Positions 15,516 through 22,259 of a stretch of 31,442 nt of DNA are shown in pieces. The DNA is from Actinomycetes bacterium. GTDB lineage: Bacteria > Actinomycetota > Actinomycetes > Actinomycetales > Cellulomonadaceae. The stretch covers positions 1 to 31,442 of the forward strand of contig JAEYXM010000026.1 of the NCBI GenBank assembly GCA_023428465.1, in the 5' to 3' direction. The position numbers were made by a program, and so were the translations under genes. The notes under the pieces were generated by a model. It did no database searches. It saw only the letters and a program-made list of their open reading frames with translations, and had not been told where the DNA came from. Positions within the stretch are counted from its first letter, which is position 1. The number at the start of each line of letters is the position of its first letter.

Positions 15516-17021
15516 ATGCACGCTTCGCTCCAGCTCGCCCCGGCCTTCACGGTCGCGCCCGTCCGCCGACGCACCTTCGGGTCGTTCGTCGAGCACATGG
15601 GGCGCTGCGTCTACACCGGCATCTACGAGCCCGGCCACCCGAGCGCGGACGCCCACGGCTTCCGCCAGGACGTCATCGACCTCGTCCGCGAGCTCGGCGT
15701 GAGCGTCGTCCGTTACCCGGGCGGCAACTTCGTGTCGGGCTACCGGTGGGAGGACGGCGTCGGCCCGGCCGACCAGCGGCCCACCCGCCTCGACCCGGCG
15801 TGGCGCACCGTCGAGACCAACGCCTTCGGGCTGAACGAGTTCATGGCATGGGCGCGGACGGCGGGCGTCGAGCCGATGATGGCCGTGAACCTCGGCACGC
15901 GCGGCCTGCAGGAGGCCATCGACCTGCTCGAGTACGCGAACCACCCGGGCGGCACCCACCTGTCCGACCAGCGCGTCGCGCACGGCGCCCCCGAGCCGCA
16001 CGACATCCGCATGTGGTGCCTCGGCAACGAGATGGACGGTCCCTGGCAGCTCGGCCACAAGACGGCCGAGGAGTACGGGCGCCTCGCCGCCGAGACCGCG
16101 CGCGCGATGCGCCAGTTCGACCCCGGGCTCGAGCTCGTGGCGTGCGGCAGCTCCGGGCGGCAGATGCCCACGTTCGGCGCGTGGGAGTCGACGGTCCTCG
16201 AGCACACCTACGACCTCGTGGACTTCATCTCCGCCCACGCCTACTACCAGCTCGACGGCGACGACCAGGGGAGCTTCCTCGCGTCGTCGGCGGACATGGA
16301 CCGGTTCATCGCCGACGTCGTCGCGACCGCCGACGCCGTCGGCGCCCGCCTGTCGTCGAGCAAGCGGATCCAGATCTCCTTCGACGAGTGGAACGTCTGG
16401 TACGTGAAGGAGCTGCAGGCCGGTGCCACGCAGCAGGGCTGGGTCCAGGCGCCGCGCCTGTCGGAGGACGCGTACACGGTGCTGGACGCGGTCGTCGTCG
16501 GCTCGATGCTCATCACGCTGCTGCGCCACAGCGACCGCGTCACCGCGGCGTGCCAGGCGCAGCTCGTCAACACGATCAGCTCGATCCGGGCCGAGCCCGG
16601 CGGGCCGGCGTGGCGGCAGTCGATCTTCCACCCGTTCGCGCTCACGGCGCGGCACGCGCGCGGCGTCGTCCTGCGCCCGCAGCTCGAGGCGCCCACGGTG
16701 ACCACGGACGTGCACGGCGAGGTGTCCGTGCTCGACACGGTCGCCACGTGGGACGAGGAGTCGCGGCGGCTGGCGGTCTTCGCCGTCAACCGGCACACCG
16801 ACGAGGAGGTCGAGCTGACCGTCCCGCTCGGGGCGTTCGGGCAGGCGCGGCTCGTCGAGGCCACGACGATCGCCGACGACGACCGGTTCGCCCACAACAC
16901 GATGGAGGAGCCGGACCGCGTGGTCCCGCGCGCGCATGACGGGGCACGCCTCGACGCCGGGACCCTGCGCGTCGCGCTGGCCCCGGCGTCGTGGACGATG
17001 CTGCTGGTCGAGGTCGACTGA
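15516..17021 (+). CDS. GH51 alpha-L-arabinofuranosidase (first copy)
   Basis: 501 residues without a signal peptide, as expected for cytoplasmic GH51 enzymes that remove arabinofuranosyl groups from arabinoxylan or arabinan oligosaccharides. The TIM barrel opens RRTFGSFVEHMGRCVYTGIYEPGHPSADAHGFRQDV and SVVRYPGGNFVSGYRWEDGVGP. The acid/base is Glu172 in LGNEMDGPW and the nucleophile Glu291 in ISFDEWNVW. The C-terminal beta domain follows. ATG 15516 is preceded by AGAAGGA. It stands alone, 124 bases after the lipid kinase and convergent with the DUF2249 gene. It belongs to a different GH51 subgroup from the copy at 23891-25432. Confidence 0.95.
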   Translation: MHASLQLAPAFTVAPVRRRTFGSFVEHMGRCVYTGIYEPGHPSADAHGFRQDVIDLVRELGVSVVRYPGGNFVSGYRWEDGVGPADQRPTRLDPAWRTVETNAFGLNEFMAWARTAGVEPMMAVNLGTRGLQEAIDLLEYANHPGGTHLSDQRVAHGAPEPHDIRMWCLGNEMDGPWQLGHKTAEEYGRLAAETARAMRQFDPGLELVACGSSGRQMPTFGAWESTVLEHTYDLVDFISAHAYYQLDGDDQGSFLASSADMDRFIADVVATADAVGARLSSSKRIQISFDEWNVWYVKELQAGATQQGWVQAPRLSEDAYTVLDAVVVGSMLITLLRHSDRVTAACQAQLVNTISSIRAEPGGPAWRQSIFHPFALTARHARGVVLRPQLEAPTVTTDVHGEVSVLDTVATWDEESRRLAVFAVNRHTDEEVELTVPLGAFGQARLVEATTIADDDRFAHNTMEEPDRVVPRAHDGARLDAGTLRVALAPASWTMLLVEVD

Positions 17022-17033
17022 CCCCGGGCGGGC

Positions 17034-17064
17034 AGGGCGGCCTCCCTCAGGCGGCGGCCGCCCT
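17034..17064. terminator. Bidirectional terminator-like hairpin
   Basis: A perfect nine-base stem (AGGGCGGCC at 17034-17042 and GGCCGCCCT at 17056-17064) with a 13-base loop, in the 68-base gap between the convergent GH51 and DUF2249 genes. There is no T tract, as is common at GC-rich actinobacterial terminators. Confidence 0.6.
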
Positions 17065-17089
17065 CGCCACCCTCGTCAGGTGCCGGTCG

Positions 17090-17392
17090 TCACGCGCCCT
17101 TCGTCAGGCGCAGGCGCCACTCGTCGGGGCCGGCCACGAGGGTCTCGACGCCGGCGAGGCCGCGCTCGGCGAGCTGAGCGAGGAGCGGGCGCGGCTCGTG
17201 CGGCGCGACGAGGATGAGCGCGCCGCCGGCCGGGATCGCGTCGAACGCGCCGAAGACGACGCCGTGCCGGATGGCGTGCGGGATGGTGCGCACGTCGAGG
17301 GCGGGCTCCGCCTCGTCGTGGCCGCCGCAGCCACAGCTGTGCGCGGGGGCGGGCGCCGGGGCGGCGGCCAGGATGTCGACGTTCTCGGTCAT
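17090..17392 (-). CDS. DUF2249 domain protein
   Basis: 100 residues. The conserved part LDVRTIPHAIRHGVVFGAFDAIPAGGALILVAPHEPRPLLAQLAER... is the DUF2249 (TusA-like fold) domain, found in many bacteria beside nitrogen-oxide and NO-detoxification genes. The N-terminus has a short Cys/His segment (HSCGCGGHDE) that could bind metal. Its activity is unknown. The ATG at 17392 has a strong GGAGGA site. It is downstream of the winged-helix regulator on the same strand (88-base gap), probably in one transcript divergent from the nitrite reductase operon. Confidence 0.85.
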   Translation of the reverse strand: MTENVDILAAAPAPAPAHSCGCGGHDEAEPALDVRTIPHAIRHGVVFGAFDAIPAGGALILVAPHEPRPLLAQLAERGLAGVETLVAGPDEWRLRLTKGA

Positions 17393-17480
17393 GGGGTTCC
17401 TCCGTTGTGGTGGTGCGGGTCGTGCGGGTGGTCGTGGCCGCCCGGCGCACCGGGCGTGCGTGGGCGGGTGGGGGTGTGCG

Positions 17481-18134
17481 TCACGTCCCGGCGACGGGTG
17501 CGAGCGTCAGGTGGCACGTCTCGGGCGTCGCGAACGGGACGAGCCCGGCGCTCACCTGCGCGGCGTCGTCGGCACCTGCGAGTGCGGCCTGGATCAGGCC
17601 GAGGTGCACCCGGCAGACCACCTGCGGCGTCCGGCGGGCTGCCGCCCGGAAGGGGCAGCCACGCAGTCGCAGGCCGACGTCGCAGGGCTCCGGCTCGAAG
17701 CCGAGGTGCTCGGCGAGCGCGGTGAGCCGGGTCGCGGCGGGGCCGGTCGGGAGCGGGATGGCGGTGGCCCACGCGGCGCCGGCCTCGAGTGCGGCGTCGG
17801 GGTCGCCGGGACGAGCTGCGACCTGGGCGAGGACGTCGATCATCTGCTCGTACACCGCGCCCCGGTCGGCGCCCGTGGGCCGGTAGCGGACGGTCGGGCG
17901 GCCGCGTCGCCCGGAGTGCTCCGTCACGCGGGCGACCAGGCCGGCGTCGTGCAGGCGCTCGAGGTGCACACGGGCCGTGGTGACGTGCAGGCCGAGGAGC
18001 GTGGCGAGCTCGGCGGCCGTGAGTGCAGTCCCGGCGTCGCGCAGGTGGAGCAGGACGGCGCGCGCCGCCCGGGGCACGTCCGGCTCCGGGGGTCGCGGGG
18101 CGGGGGTCGCCCGGTCGGCCTCCTGCTGGGTCAC
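17481..18134 (-). CDS. Winged-helix regulator with C-terminal Cys cluster
   Basis: 217 residues. Residues about 22-85 form an ArsR/MarR-like winged helix (ARAVLLHLRDAGTALTAAELATLLGLHVTTARVHLERLHDAGLVAR and the wing SGRRGRPTVRYRPT). The C-terminal half has CDVGLRLRGC (C151, C160) and VVCRVHLGLI (C174, H177), with another Cys at 207. This layout resembles SufR-type regulators that hold an Fe-S cluster through spaced cysteines. A cluster sensing NO, oxygen or iron is therefore a reasonable inference, not proven. It is divergent from the nitrite reductase operon with only 35 bases between start codons. The GTG start has TACTCT six bases upstream, indicating a leaderless message. Confidence 0.85.
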   Translation of the reverse strand: MTQQEADRATPAPRPPEPDVPRAARAVLLHLRDAGTALTAAELATLLGLHVTTARVHLERLHDAGLVARVTEHSGRRGRPTVRYRPTGADRGAVYEQMIDVLAQVAARPGDPDAALEAGAAWATAIPLPTGPAATRLTALAEHLGFEPEPCDVGLRLRGCPFRAAARRTPQVVCRVHLGLIQAALAGADDAAQVSAGLVPFATPETCHLTLAPVAGT

Positions 18135-18169
18135 GTTTTAAGAGTATCAGCATCCTCTATATTCGAGGG
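18135..18169. promoter_or_regulatory. Divergent leaderless promoters and putative operator
   Basis: The 35-base gap between two divergent GTG starts holds a -10 for each direction. TATATT (18158-18163) lies six bases before GTG 18170 on the plus strand; TACTCT (18146-18141) lies six bases before GTG 18134 on the minus strand. Between them is an imperfect inverted repeat: AGAGTAT (18141-18147), CAGC, ATCCTCT (18152-18158), with six of seven bases pairing. A regulator bound here would cover both -10 elements. The stretch is unusually AT-rich for this genome. Confidence 0.65.
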
Positions 18170-19333
18170 GTGACCCCAGCCCCCCCGCGTCCGGTCCCCC
18201 GCGGACGCCTCGCCCTGCTCGCGCTCGTCGCGGCCGCCGTCCTCGCCGGGCTCGACGCCGCGCTCGTGCGACTCGGCGCCGTCGCGCCCGTGCCGTCCGC
18301 ACCGCTCGGCGCCGTGCACGGCGTGCTCATGGTCTACGGCTTCCTCGGGGTCGCCATCGGGCTGGAGCGGGCGGTCGCCCTGCGCACCGGGGGCGGCCCG
18401 CGGCACGTCTGGGGGTACGCCGCGCCCGTCGCGGGCGGCGCCGGCACGGTGCTCCTGCTCGCGCAGGTCGCCGGGGCGCCCGTACCCGGTGGCCGGCTGC
18501 TCCCCGGCCTCGCCTGGACCGCCGCGACCGCCGCGCTCGTCGCCGTCTACCTGGCCGTGTGGCGACGCCAGCCCGCGTACGCGGTGCTCGTGCAGCTGCT
18601 CGGCGCGATCGCGGGCGTCGGCGGTGCCGCGCTCTGGACCCGAGGCCTCGAGGCCGCCGTCGTCATGCCGTGGTGGGCCGCGTTCCTGGTGCTCACGATC
18701 ATCGGCGAGCGCCTCGAGCTCGCGCGCATCGCCTTCCTCGGCGGCCGGACCGAGCCGCGCATCCTCGCCGAGGCCACCGCGGTGCTCGCCGCGCTCGCCG
18801 CCGGCCTCGTCGCGCCGGACGTCGGGTACCCGCTCCTCGGCGTCGCGCTGGGCACCCTCGCCGTCGACACCGCCGTGCACGACGTCGCGTGGCGCACCGT
18901 CCGCGCGCCCGGGCTGCCCCGGCTGGCCGCGGTGAGCATGCTCGCCGGCTACGGCTGGGCGCTCGTCGCCGCCGGAGTGTGGCTCGTCGAGGGGCAGGTG
19001 CTCGCGGGCTACGCCTACGACACCGTGGTCCACTCGCTGACCATCGGGTTCGCCCTCTCGATGGTCCTCGCGCACGCGCCCGTCATCGTGCCCGCGATCG
19101 CCCGACGACCGCTGCCGTACCACCCGGTCTTCTGGGTCGCGGCCGGACTGCTGCACGGCGGGCTCGCCCTGCGCGTCCTCGCCGGGGCCCGCGAGGCCGA
19201 GGCAGGGTGGCGGCTCGGCGGGACGCTCGGCGTCGTCGCGGTGCTCGTGCTCCTGGGCACGGTGGTCGCACGGCTGGCCACGGCGACGCGCGCGGCGTCG
19301 GCAGCGGCGGCGGCAGCGGCAGCGGCACGATGA
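18170..19333 (+). CDS. Polytopic membrane protein, nitrite-reductase operon (NnrS-like?)
   Basis: 387 residues from GTG 18170, almost wholly hydrophobic with about 11-12 transmembrane helices. Histidines cluster at helix ends: GAVHGVLMVYGFLGVAIGLERA, VVHSLTIGFALSMVLAHAPVIVPAI and PYHPVFWVAAGLLHGGLALRVL. The pattern recalls NnrS, a heme/copper membrane protein linked to NO stress, and distantly heme-copper oxidase subunits, but I cannot assign a family with confidence. The last residues are poly-Ala. Its stop overlaps the next start by ATGA. It is the first gene of the operon with the copper nitrite reductase, so a role in NO handling, heme/copper supply or electron transfer is inferred. Confidence 0.8.
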   Translation: MTPAPPRPVPRGRLALLALVAAAVLAGLDAALVRLGAVAPVPSAPLGAVHGVLMVYGFLGVAIGLERAVALRTGGGPRHVWGYAAPVAGGAGTVLLLAQVAGAPVPGGRLLPGLAWTAATAALVAVYLAVWRRQPAYAVLVQLLGAIAGVGGAALWTRGLEAAVVMPWWAAFLVLTIIGERLELARIAFLGGRTEPRILAEATAVLAALAAGLVAPDVGYPLLGVALGTLAVDTAVHDVAWRTVRAPGLPRLAAVSMLAGYGWALVAAGVWLVEGQVLAGYAYDTVVHSLTIGFALSMVLAHAPVIVPAIARRPLPYHPVFWVAAGLLHGGLALRVLAGAREAEAGWRLGGTLGVVAVLVLLGTVVARLATATRAASAAAAAAAAAR

Positions 19334-20676
19334 GCGCCCCACCCGCCCCGGCTCGCCGACCGAGGACGAGGTTCCGCCTCGACCGGTTCACGAGCGTGTG
19401 GTCGGTGGCCGCCGTCGTGGTCGCGGGCCTGGCGATCACCACGCGCGGCGTCGTGCCTCAGACGTGGTGGACGGCGGTGCACGTCGTCACGCTCGGGGTC
19501 CTGACCGGCTCGGTGCTGCAGTGGTCCTGGTACTTCGCGCGGGCGCTGCTGCACCTGCCCGCGGACGACCGACGCTCCGGCCGGGACGCGACCGTGCGCA
19601 TGGTCGTGTTCCAGGTCGCGCTCGTCGCGCTCGTCGCGTCCATGTGGACCGCCGCCGTCGTCGGGACGGTCGTGGCCGCCGGGGTGATCGGCGCGGTGAT
19701 CGCGTGGCACGGCTTCGCGCTCGTCCAGGCGGCGCGCACCCGCCTCGGCAACCGGTTCGCCGCCGTCGTGCGGTACTACGTCGCGGCGGCCGGGTTCCTC
19801 GTCGTGGGCTGCGTGCTCGCCGGGTTCGTCACGGTCGCGATGTTCGCGGCGGGCGCGCCGGCGTGGCTCGTCGACGCACGGGACGGGCTGACCGCCGCGC
19901 ACGCCGTCGTGAACCTCGGCGGGTGGGTCGGGCTGTCGATCACCGGGACGCTCGTGACGCTCGGGCCCACGATGCTGCGCACCCGCATCGATCCCGGCGC
20001 GCTCGACGCGGCCGTGCGGGCACTACCCGTCCTCGTGGCCGCGCTCGCGGTCGGGTCCGGGTCCGCACTGCTCGGGTGGACGCCCGGAGTCGGGCTCGGG
20101 GTGGCCGCGGCAGGCACGACAGCGCTCGTGTCGGTGGGGTTCCCGCTGCTGCGCGGGGCCAGGTCCGCGTCGGCCGGGGCCTTCGGTGCCTGGACCCTCG
20201 GGGCCGGGCTGGTGTGGACCGGCGTCGGGCTCACCGGGTACGCGGTGCACGCCGCGCGCGCCGCCGACGTCGCCGACCTGCGCACCGCGACGATGCCGTG
20301 GACCGTCCTCGTCGGGGCCGGGGGCGTGCTCCAGGTGTTCGTCGCGGCGCTGAGCTACCTGATGCCCGTCGTCATCGGCGGCGGGCCGACCGTCGTGCGC
20401 ACCGGCATGACGGTGCTCGAGACCGCGTGGCCCGCGCGCGTCGCCGCCCGCCAGACGGCACTTGCGCTCGTCATCGTCGGCACCGTGGCCGGGTCCGGAC
20501 CGCTCGCCGCGTGGTGGGGCGTCGTGCTCGCCGGGTACGCCGTCGACGTCGCCCTCCTCGCCCGGGCGGGGGTGCGCCAGGCCCGGGCACGTGGGGCGCG
20601 GACCGAGCCCCCGCCCGTCCCGTTGCCCGATCCGCGAAACGTCGTCCCGACCGTCGTCCCAGGGAGCATGTCGTGA
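19330..20676 (+). CDS. Second polytopic membrane protein of the nitrite-reductase operon
   Basis: 448 residues, about 12 transmembrane helices. An Arg/Pro-rich N-terminus precedes FRLDRFTSVWSVAAVVVAGLAITTRGVVPQ. Conserved-looking His/Trp motifs are WWTAVHVVTLGVLTGSVLQWSWYFARALLH, IAWHGFALVQAAR and TAAHAVVNLGGWVGLSITGTLVTLGPTMLRTR, which resemble heme-ligating helices of heme-copper oxidase or NnrS-type proteins. No complete NorB ligand set is evident, so I do not call it a nitric oxide reductase. Start ATG 19330 overlaps the previous stop; its own stop overlaps the nitrite reductase GTG. It probably works together with the first membrane protein. Confidence 0.8.
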   Translation: MSAPPAPARRPRTRFRLDRFTSVWSVAAVVVAGLAITTRGVVPQTWWTAVHVVTLGVLTGSVLQWSWYFARALLHLPADDRRSGRDATVRMVVFQVALVALVASMWTAAVVGTVVAAGVIGAVIAWHGFALVQAARTRLGNRFAAVVRYYVAAAGFLVVGCVLAGFVTVAMFAAGAPAWLVDARDGLTAAHAVVNLGGWVGLSITGTLVTLGPTMLRTRIDPGALDAAVRALPVLVAALAVGSGSALLGWTPGVGLGVAAAGTTALVSVGFPLLRGARSASAGAFGAWTLGAGLVWTGVGLTGYAVHAARAADVADLRTATMPWTVLVGAGGVLQVFVAALSYLMPVVIGGGPTVVRTGMTVLETAWPARVAARQTALALVIVGTVAGSGPLAAWWGVVLAGYAVDVALLARAGVRQARARGARTEPPPVPLPDPRNVVPTVVPGSMS

Positions 20677-22175
20677 CCGAGAAGCCGATCAGTGCGGGAG
20701 ACGGCGCGACGTCGTCGTCCGGCGGGCCGCGCGTGCTGCCCGGGCGCGACGGGACTCCGCTGCAGCGCGGAGCGCTCGCCGTGTCGGGCGTGGTGGCGGT
20801 CGTCGCGGTGACGCTCGCCACCGTGCTCGCGGGGCAGGCGCCCGCGGCCGAGCCTGCGCCCGGCGACGCCATGGCCGACCCGCACCAGACCGCCGTCGTG
20901 CCCACCGGCGAGACGACCGAGGTCACCGTGACGATCGAGGGCATGTCCTACGAGCCGTCGACGATCGAGGTCCCCGCCGGCAACACCCTCGAGATCACGC
21001 TCGTCAACGGCGGCGACCAGCGGCACGACCTCGTGCTCGCCAACGGTGCCGCGACGCCGATGGTCGCCCCCGGCGGGAGCACGGTGCTCGACGCCGGCGT
21101 CGTCGGGGCGGACCTCGACGGCTGGTGCTCCCTGCCCGGGCACCGGCAGATGGGGATGACGCTGACGGTCGTCGCGACCGGCGGGTCGGCGGACCCGGCC
21201 GACCCGCCGGATGCGGGCGGCGACCACGGGATGGCCGGCGGGCACGGGACGACGTCGTCCGGCGAGTCCGTGCGCGTGCCCACCATGGCGGAGCTCCTCG
21301 ACGCGGCTGAGGCGACCACCCCGCACCCGGCTGAGCTCCCGCCCCTCACCGACACCACCGAGCACCGCTACACGTTCACCGTGCGCGAGCAGGTCGAGGA
21401 CGTCGCGGCCGGGCTGACGCGAGAGGTGTGGACCTACGAGGGCGGCTCGCCCGGGCCGGTGCTGCACGGGCGCGTCGGCGACACGTTCACGATCACGCTC
21501 GTCAACGCCGGGACGATGGGCCACTCGATCGACTTCCACGCGGGCGAGGTGTCACCCGACGTCCCCATGCGGACCATCGAGCCCGGCGAGTCCCTGGAGT
21601 ACACCTTCACGGCCAACCGTGCCGGGATCTGGATGTACCACTGCTCCACGATGCCGATGTCCCACCACATCGCCAACGGCATGGCCGGGGCGGTCGTCAT
21701 CGAGCCGGCGGACCTGGCGCCGGTGGACCGGCAGTACGTGCTCGTGCAGTCCGAGCTGTACCTCGGGCCCGACGGCGAGCCCGCCGACGCCGAGAAGGTC
21801 GCCACCGGGATCCCCGACCTGGTCACGTTCAACGGTCGGGCGTTCCAGTACGACGCGCACCCCCTCGAGGCGCGCGCCGGCGAGCGCGTGCGGATCTGGG
21901 TGCTCGACGCCGGCCCGGCCGCGCCGTGGTCGTTCCACGTCGTCGGGGCACAGTTCGACACCGTCTGGCGCGAGGGTGCCTACTCCGTGCACCACGGCGT
22001 CTCGACCGACGGCCTGACGACGGCGACGACCGGGGCGCAGGCACTGCCGCTGCTGCCGGGCGAGGGCGGGTTCGTGGAGCTCGTGCCCGCCGAGGCCGGG
22101 CACTACGGACTCGTGAACCACGTCATGAACCTCGGGGAGAAGGGTGCCCACGGGGTGCTGCGCGTGACCGACTGA
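20673..22175 (+). CDS. nirK: Copper nitrite reductase with extra N-terminal cupredoxin, membrane-anchored
   Basis: 500 residues from GTG 20673, coupled to the previous gene. A cytoplasmic N-terminus leads to a membrane anchor (about 33-54). An additional cupredoxin domain (about 82-168) has a full type 1 copper site: His118, Cys152, His157 and Met160 or Met162 (WCSLPGHRQMGM). A Gly/His-rich linker (about 170-200) joins it to the two-domain NirK core. Core type 1 ligands are His284, Cys324, His332 and Met337. Type 2 ligands are His289, His323 and His422. Catalytic Asp287 (HSIDFH) and His396 (DAHPL) are present. The Cys324-His332 loop is one residue shorter than in classical NirK. It reduces nitrite to NO on the outer face of the membrane; the extra domain may deliver electrons. 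Confidence 0.93.
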   Translation: MTEKPISAGDGATSSSGGPRVLPGRDGTPLQRGALAVSGVVAVVAVTLATVLAGQAPAAEPAPGDAMADPHQTAVVPTGETTEVTVTIEGMSYEPSTIEVPAGNTLEITLVNGGDQRHDLVLANGAATPMVAPGGSTVLDAGVVGADLDGWCSLPGHRQMGMTLTVVATGGSADPADPPDAGGDHGMAGGHGTTSSGESVRVPTMAELLDAAEATTPHPAELPPLTDTTEHRYTFTVREQVEDVAAGLTREVWTYEGGSPGPVLHGRVGDTFTITLVNAGTMGHSIDFHAGEVSPDVPMRTIEPGESLEYTFTANRAGIWMYHCSTMPMSHHIANGMAGAVVIEPADLAPVDRQYVLVQSELYLGPDGEPADAEKVATGIPDLVTFNGRAFQYDAHPLEARAGERVRIWVLDAGPAAPWSFHVVGAQFDTVWREGAYSVHHGVSTDGLTTATTGAQALPLLPGEGGFVELVPAEAGHYGLVNHVMNLGEKGAHGVLRVTD

Positions 22176-22216
22176 CCTGCCCGCCGGGCAGTCGGCGCCA
22201 GCCCGTCCCGCCGCCT

Positions 22217-22259
22217 GCCGGTAGCGAAACCGGCACTATCCGACGGTTTCGCTACCGGC
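22217..22259. repeat. Repeat family B hairpin, copy 2
   Basis: A 43-base inverted repeat with 16-base perfect arms (22217-22232 and 22244-22259) around an 11-base loop, carrying the GTAGCGAAAC / GTTTCGCTAC core at the same offset as the copy at 14313. It lies 41 bases past the nirK stop, between convergent genes, where it could terminate both. The stop codon and last residues of the GH39 gene (PAGSETVG) fall inside it. Confidence 0.85.

Noticed and set aside
17389..18153. Minus-strand frame ending in a His-rich tail (HDHPHDPHHH)
   Set aside because: It is a shifted frame of the winged-helix regulator; the His run falls in the gap before the DUF2249 gene and no conserved domain precedes it.
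19330..20676. Nitric oxide reductase (NorB) assignment
   Set aside because: His-containing helices are suggestive, but the full heme and metal ligand set of NorB is not apparent, so the family is left open.
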